64,000 nucleotides of DNA. It comes from Actinacidiphila paucisporea. Lineage in GTDB: Bacteria > Actinomycetota > Actinomycetes > Streptomycetales > Streptomycetaceae. The DNA lies in assembly GCF_900142575.1 (NCBI RefSeq), contig NZ_FRBI01000012.1, positions 1 through 64,000 on the forward strand. The letters are read 5' to 3'. A program made the position numbers and the translations under genes. How positions within the stretch are numbered: position 1 is the stretch's first letter; the number at the start of each line of letters is the position of its first letter. Of this stretch, positions 1 to 8,285 are shown piece by piece. The notes under the pieces were generated by a model. The model was given only the letters and a program-made list of their open reading frames with translations. It was not told the DNA's origin and did not search any database.

Positions 1-87
1 ACCGTCGTCCTGAAGTTCACCGGCACCGAGGACGCCTCGCTGCAGACCTCGTTCCTGATCGACGACACCGCCGTCAACGTCAGCTGA
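1..87 (+). CDS. C-terminal end of a secreted-type protein (partial)
   Basis: The window opens inside a reading frame that ends with TGA at 85-87. The 28 visible residues are polar and beta-rich, ending in TSFLIDDTAVNVS. That pattern is seen in C-terminal beta-sandwich domains of secreted streptomycete hydrolases and proteases, but this much sequence cannot identify the family. The frame agrees with local codon bias and is followed 30 bp later by a strong hairpin, which supports a real gene end. The function is unknown because the rest lies outside the window. Confidence 0.6.
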   Translation, partial: TVVLKFTGTEDASLQTSFLIDDTAVNVS

Positions 88-119
88 CACCGGCGTTGCC
101 GTATCGGTCATGAGCGGCG

Positions 120-152
120 GACCCGGGCCGGCCCCCACTGCCGGCCCGGGTC
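120..152 (+). terminator. Intrinsic-type terminator hairpin
   Basis: A perfect 13-bp inverted repeat (120-132 with 140-152) encloses a 7-nt loop. It starts 32 bp after the stop of the partial gene. It lacks a T-tract, as is usual in Streptomyces. It also lies just beyond the 3' end of the minus-strand lipoprotein gene, so it may serve both. Confidence 0.75.
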
Positions 153-188
153 CTCCCCCGTCCCGGGCGCACCCGCCGCCCGGGGTGC

Positions 189-593
189 TCATCGGACGTC
201 GACGGTCACCTTCCACGACACGATCGCCAGGCAGGACACCTTGCCCGGCCGGTCGGGACAGGCCCGCCGCTCACCGCTGAGGGTCGCTTCGCCCGGGGCG
301 GCGCCGCGGTAGACACCCGGCGAGACCTCGGCCAGCGCCTCCCCCGACTCCGCCGCGGCCTTCACGCCCGTACCGAAGCGCAGCCGCAGCGTGCTGCCGA
401 CGCGCAGGCAGATCTCCCCCGGGGTGTCCGTGCTCGACAGGTCGAGGACGACGTCACCGCAGTCCGCCGAGATGTCCGTACCGCCCGCCGGACCGGGCGG
501 CACCACCCGCACCCCGGCCGCGGAGTCGCAGGCCGCGGCCAGCACGACGAGGGCGCCCGCAACGGCGGCGGCCCGTATCCGATGGCGCATCAC
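189..593 (-). CDS. Small hypothetical lipoprotein, 134 aa
   Basis: The N-terminus has basic residues (MMRHRIR), a hydrophobic stretch and a lipobox-like LAAAC with the cysteine at about residue 22, so a membrane-anchored, extracytoplasmic lipoprotein is predicted. The mature part is about 110 residues, beta-rich, with four further cysteines that could form two disulfides. I recognise no domain. A second Met follows the first directly, so the start is uncertain by one codon. It runs in the same direction as the upstream ABC-F gene, separated by 188 bp that hold a tandem repeat. A role as a small surface sensor or inhibitor would be speculation. Confidence 0.7.
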   Translation of the reverse strand: MMRHRIRAAAVAGALVVLAAACDSAAGVRVVPPGPAGGTDISADCGDVVLDLSSTDTPGEICLRVGSTLRLRFGTGVKAAAESGEALAEVSPGVYRGAAPGEATLSGERRACPDRPGKVSCLAIVSWKVTVDVR

Positions 594-686
594 CGTCCTC
601 CTCCCCGCGGCCCTTTCGCGGCGGTCAAGGGTGGGACGCGGGCGGGACCGATCGGGTTCCCGCCCCCGTGCGGCCGTCAGCCCTTT

Positions 687-796
687 CCGGTCGTCAGACC
701 TCGGTGATCCGGTCGTCAGACCTCGGTGATCCGGTCGTCAGACCTCGGTGATCCGGCCGTCTGACCTGGGTGATCCGGCGGTCAGACCTCGGTGAT
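687..796. repeat. Five tandem copies of a 22-bp unit at the ABC-F 3' end
   Basis: Five head-to-tail 22-bp units lie at 687-708, 709-730, 731-752, 753-774 and 775-796. The first three are identical; the fourth differs at three bases and the fifth at one. The fifth unit (775-796) contains the last codons (ITEV) and the stop of the ABC-F gene, so the array duplicates the gene's own 3' terminus into the downstream region. A diverged sixth unit may begin at 797. Because 22 is not a multiple of 3, each copy offers the same ITEV-stop ending in a shifted frame. Confidence 0.9.
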
Positions 797-2422
797 CCGG
801 CCGTCCGCGACCTCGATCCGCCGGGTGGTGTGCACCGCGTCCAGCATCCGCCGGTCGTGGGTGACCAGCAGCAGGGTGCCCTGATACACCTCCAGGGCCG
901 CCTCCAGCTGCTCGATCGCCGGCAGGTCGAGGTGGTTGGTGGGCTCGTCGAGCACCAGCAGGTTGACCCCGCGGGCCTGGAGCAGCGCCAGCGCCGCCCG
1001 GGTGCGCTCCCCGGGCGACAGGGTGGCCGCGGGCCGCAGCACGTGGTCGGCCTTGAGGCCGAACTTCGCCAGCAGGGTGCGGATCGCGGCCGGGTCCAGG
1101 TCGGGGGCCGGGCCGCGGAAGGCGTCCAGCAGCGGCTCGTCGCCGCGGAAGAGGCCGCGGGCCTGGTCGACCTCACCGACCAGCACGCCGGGGCCGAGCG
1201 CGCTGCGGCCCTCGTCCAGCGGCAGCCGGCCGAGCAGTGCGGCCAACAGGGTGGACTTTCCCGAGCCGTTCGCGCCGGTGATCGCCACCCGGTCGGCCCA
1301 GTCGATCTGCAGGTCGACGGGCCCGAAGCGGAAGTCCCCGCGGCGGACCTTCGCGCCGCCGAGGGTGGCCACCACCGCGCCGGCCCGGGGCGCCGCGGCG
1401 ATCTCCATCCGCAGCTCCCACTCCTTGCGCGGCTCCTCGACCTTGTCGAGCCGCTCGATCATCCGGTCGGTCTGCCGGGCCTTGGCCGCCTGCTTCTCGC
1501 TGCCCTCGGCCCGCGCCTTGCGGGCGATCTTGTCGTTGTCGGGCGCCTTGCGCAGCGCGTTGCGGGTGCCCTTGTCCATCCAGCCGCGCTGCATGCGCGC
1601 CCTGGCCTCCAGGCCCGCCTTGGTGTCGGCGTACTCGTCGTACTCCTCCCTGGCGTGCCGGCGGGCGGTGGCCCGCTCGTCCAGGTAGGCCTCGTACCCG
1701 CCGCCGAAGACCGAGACCTGCTGCTGCGCCAGGTCCAGCTCCACCACCCGGTTGACGGTACGGGTGAGGAATTCCCTGTCGTGGCTGACCAGGACGGTGC
1801 CGGCGCGCAGGCCGGTGACGAACTTCTCCAGCCGCTCCAGGCCGTCGAGGTCGAGGTCGTTGGTCGGCTCGTCGAGCAGGAAGACGTCATAGCGGCTGAG
1901 CAGCAGCGAGGCGAGCCCGGCGCGGGCCGCCTGCCCGCCGGACAGCGCGTACATCTCCTGGTCCAGGCTGATGCCCAGGCCCAGGGACGCGGTGGCCTCC
2001 TCGGCGCGTTCCTCCAGGTCGGCGCCGCCCAGCGCGAGCCAGCGCTCCAGGCTCACCGCGTAGGCGTCGTCCGCGCCGGGCGCCCCGTCCACCAGCGCCT
2101 GGGTGGCCGCGTCCAGCGCCTGCTGGGCCGCGGTGACCCCGGTCCTGCGGGCCAGGAAGTCCCTTACGGTCTCCCCGTCGTCCCTGCGGTCCGGCTCCTG
2201 CGGCAGATGGCCCACGGTGGCGGTGGCGGGGCTGAGCCGCAGCGTGCCGTCCTCCGGGGTGTCGAGACCGGCGAGCAGCCGCAGCAGCGTCGACTTGCCG
2301 GCGCCGTTGGCGCCGACCAGCCCGATGACGTCACCGGGCGCGACCACCAGGTCGAGGCCGGAGAACAGCGCGCGGTCGCCGTGTCCCGCGGCGAGATTCC
2401 TGGTTACGAGGGTGGCACTCAT
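782..2422 (-). CDS. ABC-F family ATP-binding protein, 546 aa
   Basis: Two ABC ATPase domains are joined by a charged linker, with no membrane segments. Domain 1 has Walker A GANGAGKST at residues 37-45, signature LSGGQ near 160 and Walker B LLDEPTN near 180. The linker (about 230-330) is rich in Arg/Lys/Glu and helical, as in the interdomain P-site arm. Domain 2 has Walker A GANGSGKST, a degenerate signature LSPGE and Walker B VLDEPTNHLD. ABC-F proteins act on the ribosome as translation factors or antibiotic-resistance proteins; which applies here cannot be read from sequence. It is divergent from the desaturase gene, and its end lies in the 22-bp tandem array. Confidence 0.93.
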   Translation of the reverse strand: MSATLVTRNLAAGHGDRALFSGLDLVVAPGDVIGLVGANGAGKSTLLRLLAGLDTPEDGTLRLSPATATVGHLPQEPDRRDDGETVRDFLARRTGVTAAQQALDAATQALVDGAPGADDAYAVSLERWLALGGADLEERAEEATASLGLGISLDQEMYALSGGQAARAGLASLLLSRYDVFLLDEPTNDLDLDGLERLEKFVTGLRAGTVLVSHDREFLTRTVNRVVELDLAQQQVSVFGGGYEAYLDERATARRHAREEYDEYADTKAGLEARARMQRGWMDKGTRNALRKAPDNDKIARKARAEGSEKQAAKARQTDRMIERLDKVEEPRKEWELRMEIAAAPRAGAVVATLGGAKVRRGDFRFGPVDLQIDWADRVAITGANGSGKSTLLAALLGRLPLDEGRSALGPGVLVGEVDQARGLFRGDEPLLDAFRGPAPDLDPAAIRTLLAKFGLKADHVLRPAATLSPGERTRAALALLQARGVNLLVLDEPTNHLDLPAIEQLEAALEVYQGTLLLVTHDRRMLDAVHTTRRIEVADGRITEV

Positions 2423-2537
2423 GAGGCCAAGGATCCTATCCTCTGCCAGCAGCTGCGGCGACAGGGTGAAAAACGCCGGTCGCGGCCACCGACATCGCCG
2501 CAGGCGGGCGTGTGGGTTGCCTTCTTACGCCGCCTTA

Positions 2538-2570
2538 ACCTACGGTTGCGTAACTTACGACAGCGTAGGT
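2538..2570. promoter_or_regulatory. 33-bp palindromic operator upstream of the desaturase
   Basis: A near-perfect palindrome is centred on C2554: arms 2538-2553 and 2555-2570 match at 13 of 16 positions. It decomposes into ACCTACG, a central CGTAA-C-TTACG and CGTAGGT. That is two overlapping 18-bp operator-like half-palindromes, the pattern expected for two cooperating TetR-family dimers. It lies 56 bp before the desaturase GTG and 116 bp from the ABC-F start, so it could affect both. Family knowledge: fatty-acid desaturase genes in bacteria are often under TetR-type repressors; the cognate regulator is not visible next door. Confidence 0.7.
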
Positions 2571-2626
2571 GTCCCCGCTGACCCCGCCCCTTCCTGTCCG
2601 TCCCCCTCCCGCCCCCAGGAGCCCCC

Positions 2627-3589
2627 GTGACCGTGACCTCGCCCCACCTCGCCCGATCGGACGTCTGGAGTGACGCAGCGTTGCTCCACGCTCTGGAAGA
2701 GGTGGTCGAGCGCGAGCTGAACCGGCATCTGGGGGTCGCCAAGGAATGGATGCCGCACGAGTACGTGCCGTGGAGCGACGGCCGGAATTTCGACGGCGTC
2801 ATGGAGGGCGAGGCCTGGGCGCCCGACCAGTCCAAGGTCACCGCGATCGGCCGGATAGCTCTTGTGGTCAACCTCCTCACCGAGGACAACCTCCCCAGCT
2901 ACCACCACGAGATCGCCACCCTCTTCGGCCGCGACGGCGCGTGGGGCACCTGGGTCCACCGGTGGACCGCCGAGGAGGGCAGGCACGCGATCGCCATGCG
3001 CGACTACCTGCTCACCAGCCGGGCCGTCGACCCGGTCGAGCTCGAACGCTTCCGCATGGTGCACATGTCGGAGGGCTTCGAGCACGACCACCGGCACAGC
3101 ATGCTGCACTCGGTGGCCTACGTGGCCTTCCAGGAGCTGGCCACCCGCGTCTCCCACCGCAACACCGGCCGCGAGTCCGGTGACCCCGTGTGCGACCGGA
3201 TGCTCGCCAGGATCGCCACCGACGAGAACCTGCACATGGTCTTCTACCGCAACCTGCTGGCCGCCGCGCTCCAGATCGCGCCCGACCTCGCGATGCAGGC
3301 GATCCGCGACGTCGTCGTCGCCTTCCGCATGCCGGGCCACGGCATGCCCGGCTTCGAGCGCGCCGCCGCGCGGATGGCCATCGGCGGCATCTACAACCTG
3401 CGCATCCACCACGACGACGTGCTGCAGCCCGTCCTGCGCCACCTCAAGGTCCTCGACATCCCGGAGCTGGGCCCGGAGGGCCTGCGCGCCCAGGAGGAAC
3501 TCGGCCTCTTCATGGCCGGCCTCAACGAGCAGGCCGTCCGCTTCGACACCAAGCGCGCCACTCTTCTGGCGCGGCGCGCCAAGTCCTAG
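2627..3589 (+). CDS. Acyl-ACP desaturase (diiron), 320 aa
   Basis: The protein resembles soluble stearoyl-ACP Delta9-type desaturases, which insert a double bond into acyl-ACP with O2 and ferredoxin. Carboxylate/His diiron ligands are visible: a first Glu in EDNLPSYH (about residue 86), EEGRH (about 120) and a DENLH motif (about 205) that takes the place of the usual EENRH. Length fits actinobacterial DesA proteins (about 320-340). The GTG start at 2627 is preceded by AGGAG at 2616-2620. It is monocistronic and lies behind the 33-bp palindrome, suggesting lipid-responsive control of membrane unsaturation. Confidence 0.9.
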   Translation: MTVTSPHLARSDVWSDAALLHALEEVVERELNRHLGVAKEWMPHEYVPWSDGRNFDGVMEGEAWAPDQSKVTAIGRIALVVNLLTEDNLPSYHHEIATLFGRDGAWGTWVHRWTAEEGRHAIAMRDYLLTSRAVDPVELERFRMVHMSEGFEHDHRHSMLHSVAYVAFQELATRVSHRNTGRESGDPVCDRMLARIATDENLHMVFYRNLLAAALQIAPDLAMQAIRDVVVAFRMPGHGMPGFERAAARMAIGGIYNLRIHHDDVLQPVLRHLKVLDIPELGPEGLRAQEELGLFMAGLNEQAVRFDTKRATLLARRAKS

Positions 3590-3659
3590 CCCATCCCCTG
3601 CGGGGTGCTGTCTCCCCTACCCCGCCGCTCGCCGCGCCCGGGGGGTGCCGGCCCCTCCC

Positions 3660-3677
3660 GGGGGCGCCGCCGCCCCC
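3660..3677 (+). terminator. GC hairpin in desaturase 3' region
   Basis: A 7-bp GGGGGCG/CGCCCCC stem with a 4-nt loop lies 70 bp after the desaturase stop, in a 258-bp gap (3590-3847) that holds several other G/C-run hairpins, such as around 3730-3745. No coding potential is seen in this gap. It is probably a terminator or processing region. Confidence 0.45.
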
Positions 3678-3847
3678 CGGCTACCCCCACACCTCGGCGC
3701 GCCCTTCCCCCGGCAGCACCCCAGGGGCACTTGGGGTACCCCCAGGGGGTCGCGGAGGGCCGGGGGTGCGGCGTGGGCCGGAATCAAGCGTGCGGGCTTG
3801 ATTGATTTGCGTGGCGCTGCGACGCTCGTCGCACGTCTACGTGAGGG

Positions 3848-4651
3848 GTGGTGCACGCCGTGGATATGCCCGTCCTGGCGGACCTGGCCGCCGAAAGCGC
3901 GGGGCTCGACGCGATGGTGGCCGAGCTGGAGCCGGCCGGCTGGGGTCGGACGACACCGGCCGCCGGATGGACGATCGCGCACCAGATCGCCCACCTGGCC
4001 TGGACCGACCGCCGCGCCCTGATGGCGGTCCTCGACCCGGACGGCTTCGAGCGGGAGGCCGAGGTGGCGGCGGCGCACTTCGACACGTACGTCGACCTGG
4101 GCGCGCGCAGGGGCGCCGACGTGGCGCCGGGCGAGTTGCTGGCGAGGTGGCGGGCGGGCCGCGCCCGGCTCGCGGAGGTGCTGGCGGCGCAGCCGCACGG
4201 CGTGCGCTTCCGGTGGTACGGGCCGCCCATGAGCGCCGGATCGATGGCGACGGGGCGGCTGATGGAGACGTGGGCGCACGGCGAGGACGTCGCCGACGCG
4301 CTCGGGGTGCGGCGGGAGCCGACCGCCCGGCTGCGGCACGTGGCCAGGATCGGCGTCCGCGCACGGGACTTCGCCTTCTCGGTGCACGGGCTGCCCGCAC
4401 CCGCGGAGGAATTCCGGGTCGAACTGACGGCCCCTGACGGGTCGTTGTGGACGTTCGGGCCGGAGCAGGCGACGCAGCGGGTGACCGGGCCCGCGCTGGA
4501 CTTCTGCCTGCTGGCGGTGCGGCGGCGGCACCGCGACGACGTGGACCTGCGAGCCGAAGGGCCGGACGCCGACGCGTGGTTGTCGGTGGTGCAGGCCTTC
4601 GCCGGGCCGCCCGGCAGCACCCGGCCGCCGTCGAGGGGCGCGGCTCGGTGA
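3848..4651 (+). CDS. TIGR03084/DinB-like metal-binding protein (mycothiol-dependent MPI fold), 267 aa
   Basis: The N-terminal DinB/maleylpyruvate-isomerase four-helix bundle has the expected metal ligands: a His in AHQIAHLAW (about residue 49) and the Glu/His pair in METWAHGED (about 140-144). Family knowledge: these proteins bind a divalent metal and many use mycothiol or act as isomerases/hydrolases; TIGR03084 members often precede acyl-CoA carboxylase genes in actinobacteria. The next gene starts at 4648, overlapping this stop as GTGA, so they are translationally coupled. Several start codons are possible (GTG 3848, GTG 3851, ATG 3866). Its exact reaction is unknown; its place at the head of a catabolic operon suggests a role in that pathway. 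Confidence 0.8.
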   Translation: MVHAVDMPVLADLAAESAGLDAMVAELEPAGWGRTTPAAGWTIAHQIAHLAWTDRRALMAVLDPDGFEREAEVAAAHFDTYVDLGARRGADVAPGELLARWRAGRARLAEVLAAQPHGVRFRWYGPPMSAGSMATGRLMETWAHGEDVADALGVRREPTARLRHVARIGVRARDFAFSVHGLPAPAEEFRVELTAPDGSLWTFGPEQATQRVTGPALDFCLLAVRRRHRDDVDLRAEGPDADAWLSVVQAFAGPPGSTRPPSRGAAR

Positions 4652-6216
4652 GCGGCTACGCCGAGCGGGCCGCCGCGATGTCCGCACGCCTGGCGGAGGT
4701 GGCGGCGGCGCACGCCGACGCCCTGGCCGGCGGCGGCCCGAAGTATCAGGAGCGGCACCGCGCCCGCGGCAAGATGACGGCCAGGGAGCGTGTGGAGCTG
4801 CTGCTCGACCCGGACACCCCCTTCCTGGAACTGTCGCCGCTCGCCGGCTGGGGCAGCGAGTACGCCACCGGCGCGTCCCTGGTCACCGGGATCGGCGTGG
4901 TGGAGGGCACCGAGTGCGTCGTCACCGCGAACGACCCGACGGTGCGCGGCGGTTCGAGCAACCCGTGGACGCTGAAGAAGGCGCTGCGGGCCAACGAGAT
5001 CGCCTTCGCCAACCGGCTGCCGGTGGTGAGCCTGGTGGAGTCCGGCGGCGCGGACCTGCCCAGCCAGAAGGAGATCTTCATACCCGGCGGAGCCCTCTTC
5101 CGCGACCTGACGCGGCTGTCGGCGGCCGGCATCCCGACGGTCGCGGTGGTCTTCGGCAACTCGACGGCGGGCGGCGCGTACATCCCGGGGATGTCGGACC
5201 ACGTCATCATGGTCAAGGAGCGTGCGAAGGTCTTCCTCGGCGGCCCGCCGCTGGTGAAGATGGCCACCGGCGAGGAGAGCGACGACGAGTCGCTGGGCGG
5301 CGCCGACATGCACGCCAGGGTCTCCGGCCTCGCCGACCACTTCGCACTGGACGAGCCGGACGCGCTGCGTACCGCCCGCCGGGTGGTGGCCAGGCTCAAC
5401 ATCCGCAAGCCCGGGCCCGGTCCGCGCCCGGACCCGGCGCCGCCGCTGTTCGACGCGGAGGAGCTGCTGGGCATCGTGCCGGGCGACCTGCGGACCCCTT
5501 TCGACCCGCGCGAGGTGATCGTGCGGATCGCGGACGGCTCGGCCTTCGACGAGTTCAAGCCGTTGTACGGGCCGAGTCTGGCGACGGGTTGGGCCGAGGT
5601 GCACGGCTATCCGGTGGGCATCCTGGCCAACGCGCAGGGCGTGCTCTTCAGCGCAGAGTCGCAGAAGGCGGCGCAGTTCATCCAGTTGGCCAACCAGCGG
5701 GACATCCCGCTGCTGTTCCTGCACAACACCACCGGCTACATGGTCGGCAGGCAGTACGAGCAGGGCGGCATCATCAAGCACGGCGCGATGATGATCAACG
5801 CGGTGTCCAACTCCCGGGTACCGCACATCTCGGTGCTGATGGGCGCCAGTTACGGGGCCGGGCACTACGGGATGTGCGGGCGGGCCTTCGAGCCGCGCTT
5901 CCTCTTCTCCTGGCCGAGCGCCAAGTCCGCGGTGATGGGGCCGAGCCAGCTCGCCGGGGTGCTGTCGATCGTCGCCCGGCAGTCGGCGGCGGCCCGCGGG
6001 CTGCCGTACGACGAGGAGGCCGACGCCGGACTGCGGACGGCGGTGGAGCAGCAGATCGAGGCGGAGTCGCTGCCGATGTTCCTGTCAGGGCGGCTCTACG
6101 ACGACGGGGTGATCGACCCGCGCGACACCCGTACGGTGCTCGGCCTGTGCCTGTCGGCCGTGCACGGGGCGCCGGTGGAGGGGGCGCGCGGCGGTTTCGG
6201 GGTCTTCCGTATGTGA
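4648..6216 (+). CDS. Acyl-CoA carboxylase beta (carboxyltransferase) subunit, 522 aa
   Basis: This is the biotin-dependent carboxyltransferase, moving carboxylate from carboxybiotin to an acyl-CoA. Crotonase-like N and C domains are present: STAGGAYIPGMSD and KVFLGGPPLVKMATGE in the first half, LANAQGVLFSAESQKAAQF and GASYGAGHYGMCGRAFEP in the second. This pattern fits the 3-methylcrotonyl-/geranyl-CoA carboxylase group better than acetyl/propionyl-CoA AccD. GTG at 4648 overlaps the preceding stop. The alpha subunit follows 35 bp downstream. The substrate is unresolved: hydratase and dehydrogenase neighbours fit either leucine/isovalerate (Liu) or acyclic terpene (Atu) breakdown. Confidence 0.92.
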   Translation: MSGYAERAAAMSARLAEVAAAHADALAGGGPKYQERHRARGKMTARERVELLLDPDTPFLELSPLAGWGSEYATGASLVTGIGVVEGTECVVTANDPTVRGGSSNPWTLKKALRANEIAFANRLPVVSLVESGGADLPSQKEIFIPGGALFRDLTRLSAAGIPTVAVVFGNSTAGGAYIPGMSDHVIMVKERAKVFLGGPPLVKMATGEESDDESLGGADMHARVSGLADHFALDEPDALRTARRVVARLNIRKPGPGPRPDPAPPLFDAEELLGIVPGDLRTPFDPREVIVRIADGSAFDEFKPLYGPSLATGWAEVHGYPVGILANAQGVLFSAESQKAAQFIQLANQRDIPLLFLHNTTGYMVGRQYEQGGIIKHGAMMINAVSNSRVPHISVLMGASYGAGHYGMCGRAFEPRFLFSWPSAKSAVMGPSQLAGVLSIVARQSAAARGLPYDEEADAGLRTAVEQQIEAESLPMFLSGRLYDDGVIDPRDTRTVLGLCLSAVHGAPVEGARGGFGVFRM

Positions 6217-6251
6217 CGGGTGTCCGTCGGTGAGAGGGAGGGGGCGGCCCG

Positions 6252-8285
6252 ATGGGCACGCCGATCGGTTCTGTGCTGGTGGCCAACCGGGGAGAGATCG
6301 CCCGGCGGGTCATGCGCAGCTGCCGCGATCTGGGCATCGCCACGGTGGCGGTGCATTCCGACGCCGACGCGTCCGCCGCACACGTGGTGGAGGCCGACGC
6401 CGCCGTACGGCTGCCGGGCGACGCGCCCGCCGACACGTATCTGCGGGCGGACCTGCTGGTGGCCGCGGCGCTGTCCGCGGGCGCCGACGCCGTGCACCCG
6501 GGATACGGCTTCCTGTCGGAGAGCGCCGGCTTCGCGCGGGCGGTCACCGCGGCCGGCCTGGTGTGGATCGGTCCGCCGGCCGCCGCGGTCGAGGCGATGG
6601 GGTCCAAGACCCGGGCGAAGGAGCTGATGGCGGCCGCCGGTGTGCCGGTCTTCGCGGCGCTCGACCCGGCGGCGGTGACGGCGGCGGACCTGCCGCTGCT
6701 GGTGAAGGCCGCCGCGGGCGGCGGCGGGCGCGGGATGCGGGTGGTGCGTGATCTGGCCTTGCTGGAAGGGGAGTTGGAGTCGGCGCGGGCCGAGGCGGCG
6801 GCGGCCTTCGGCGACGGCGAGGTCTTCGTCGAGCCGTATGTCGAGGGTGCCCGGCATGTCGAGGTGCAGGTGCTGGCCGACGGGCACGGCACCGTGTGGG
6901 CGCTCGGCGAGCGGGACTGCTCCTTGCAGCGGCGGCACCAGAAGGTGATCGAGGAGACCCCGGCACCCGGCCTGCCGGCGCGGTTGCGCGCCGAGTTGCA
7001 CGCGGCTGCGGTACGCGCGGCCCGCTCGATCGGGTACCGGGGCGCGGGCACCGCCGAGTTCCTGGTCTCGGCGGACGGCCGGCCGTACTTCCTGGAGATG
7101 AACACCCGTCTCCAGGTGGAGCATCCGGTCACCGAGTGCGTCACCGGCCTTGACCTGGTGGCCTGGCAGATCAGGATCGCCGAGGGCGCGGCGCTGCCGC
7201 CCGAGCCGCCCGCCGCACGCGGGCACGCGGTGGAGGCCCGGCTGTGCGCGGAGGACCCGGCGCGCGGCTGGCAGCCGCAGCCGGGCGACCTGCGCCTGCT
7301 CGAAGTCCTCGGCGTCGACGCGGAATTCGCCGTGCCGCCGGGGCGCGAGGCGGGGCTGCGGCTGGACTCCGGCGTGACCGGCGGCGAGCGGATCGGGGTG
7401 CACTACGACCCGATGCTGGCCAAGGTGATCGCCTGGGCACCGACCCGCGCCGAGGCGGTCCGCCAGCTGGCGCACGCGCTGGAGCGGGCCCGGCTGCACG
7501 GCCCGGTGACCAACCGCGACCTGCTGGTCCGCGCCCTGCGGCACCCCGACTTCGCGGCGGCAAGGCTGGACACCGGCTTCCTCGACCGCAATGCCGCCGA
7601 CCTGGGCCTGGCGCCTGCCGGCGGCACAGGACAGCCCGCGGATCCAGGTACGACCCCGGGGGACGCCGAGCGCTTCGCCGCGCTGGCCGCCGCGCTCGCG
7701 GACGCGGCCCGGCGTACGTCGCAGCCCGGCGCCCCCGTACCGCTGCGCCTCGGCGGATGGCGGAACCTCCCCTCGCAGCCGCAGCTCAAGCGCTTCCGCA
7801 GCGAACCGGACGGGCACACGTACGAGATCCGCTACCGGCTGGACCGGGACGGCCTGACCGCTGAGGGCTTCGACGGCGTACGCCTGGTGAGCGCGGCCGC
7901 CGACCGGGTCGTGCTGGAGGTCGGCGGCGTCCGGCGGACCTACCGTGTCGCCGTCCACCCGGAGCGCACCTTCGTGGACTCGCCGTCCGGCTCGGCCGCG
8001 CTCACCGCCCTGCCGCGCTTCCCCGACCCCGAACAGTCCGCGGCGCCCGGTTCGCTGCGGGCGCCGATGCCCGGGACCGTCGTCAGGACCGCCGGGTTCG
8101 CGGCCGGGGACCGGGTCGAGGCGGGGCAGCCGCTGCTCTGGCTGGAGGCGATGAAGATGGAGCACGTGATCGCCGCCCCGGCCGCGGGGACGCTGCTCGA
8201 GCTCACCACCGAGGTCGGCCGCCAGGTCGAGCTCGGCGCCGTACTGGCCGTCGTCAAGGAGGAGAGGGAGGAGCAGGCATCATGA
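6252..8285 (+). CDS. Biotin carboxylase/BCCP alpha subunit, 677 aa
   Basis: This ATP-dependent biotin carboxylase is fused to its biotin carrier domain. The N-terminal domain begins VLVANRGEIARR, with HPGYGFLSE near residue 85, the Gly-rich ATP loop KAAAGGGGRGM near 155-165, HQKVIEE near 233 and FLEMNTRLQVEHPVTE near 280. The C-terminal carrier domain carries the biotinylation motif EAMKMEH near residue 635. The layout matches MCC/GCC alpha subunits. It overlaps the next gene by ATGA, so the two are translationally coupled. Together with the beta subunit it should form a cytosolic carboxylase holoenzyme. Confidence 0.94.
   Translation: MGTPIGSVLVANRGEIARRVMRSCRDLGIATVAVHSDADASAAHVVEADAAVRLPGDAPADTYLRADLLVAAALSAGADAVHPGYGFLSESAGFARAVTAAGLVWIGPPAAAVEAMGSKTRAKELMAAAGVPVFAALDPAAVTAADLPLLVKAAAGGGGRGMRVVRDLALLEGELESARAEAAAAFGDGEVFVEPYVEGARHVEVQVLADGHGTVWALGERDCSLQRRHQKVIEETPAPGLPARLRAELHAAAVRAARSIGYRGAGTAEFLVSADGRPYFLEMNTRLQVEHPVTECVTGLDLVAWQIRIAEGAALPPEPPAARGHAVEARLCAEDPARGWQPQPGDLRLLEVLGVDAEFAVPPGREAGLRLDSGVTGGERIGVHYDPMLAKVIAWAPTRAEAVRQLAHALERARLHGPVTNRDLLVRALRHPDFAAARLDTGFLDRNAADLGLAPAGGTGQPADPGTTPGDAERFAALAAALADAARRTSQPGAPVPLRLGGWRNLPSQPQLKRFRSEPDGHTYEIRYRLDRDGLTAEGFDGVRLVSAAADRVVLEVGGVRRTYRVAVHPERTFVDSPSGSAALTALPRFPDPEQSAAPGSLRAPMPGTVVRTAGFAAGDRVEAGQPLLWLEAMKMEHVIAAPAAGTLLELTTEVGRQVELGAVLAVVKEEREEQAS

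Noticed and set aside
687..796. CRISPR-like array
   Set aside because: Units are contiguous 22-bp tandem copies without spacers, and there are no cas genes.
770..2581. A 603-aa open frame on the plus strand opposite the ABC-F gene
   Set aside because: It is the antisense shadow of a clear ABC-F protein in GC-rich DNA, has no recognisable motif and is rich in Gln/Gly/Arg typical of non-coding frames. Similar long shadows at many places (for example 3784-5865 minus, 6096-8165 minus, 17298-19106 minus) were dropped for the same reason.
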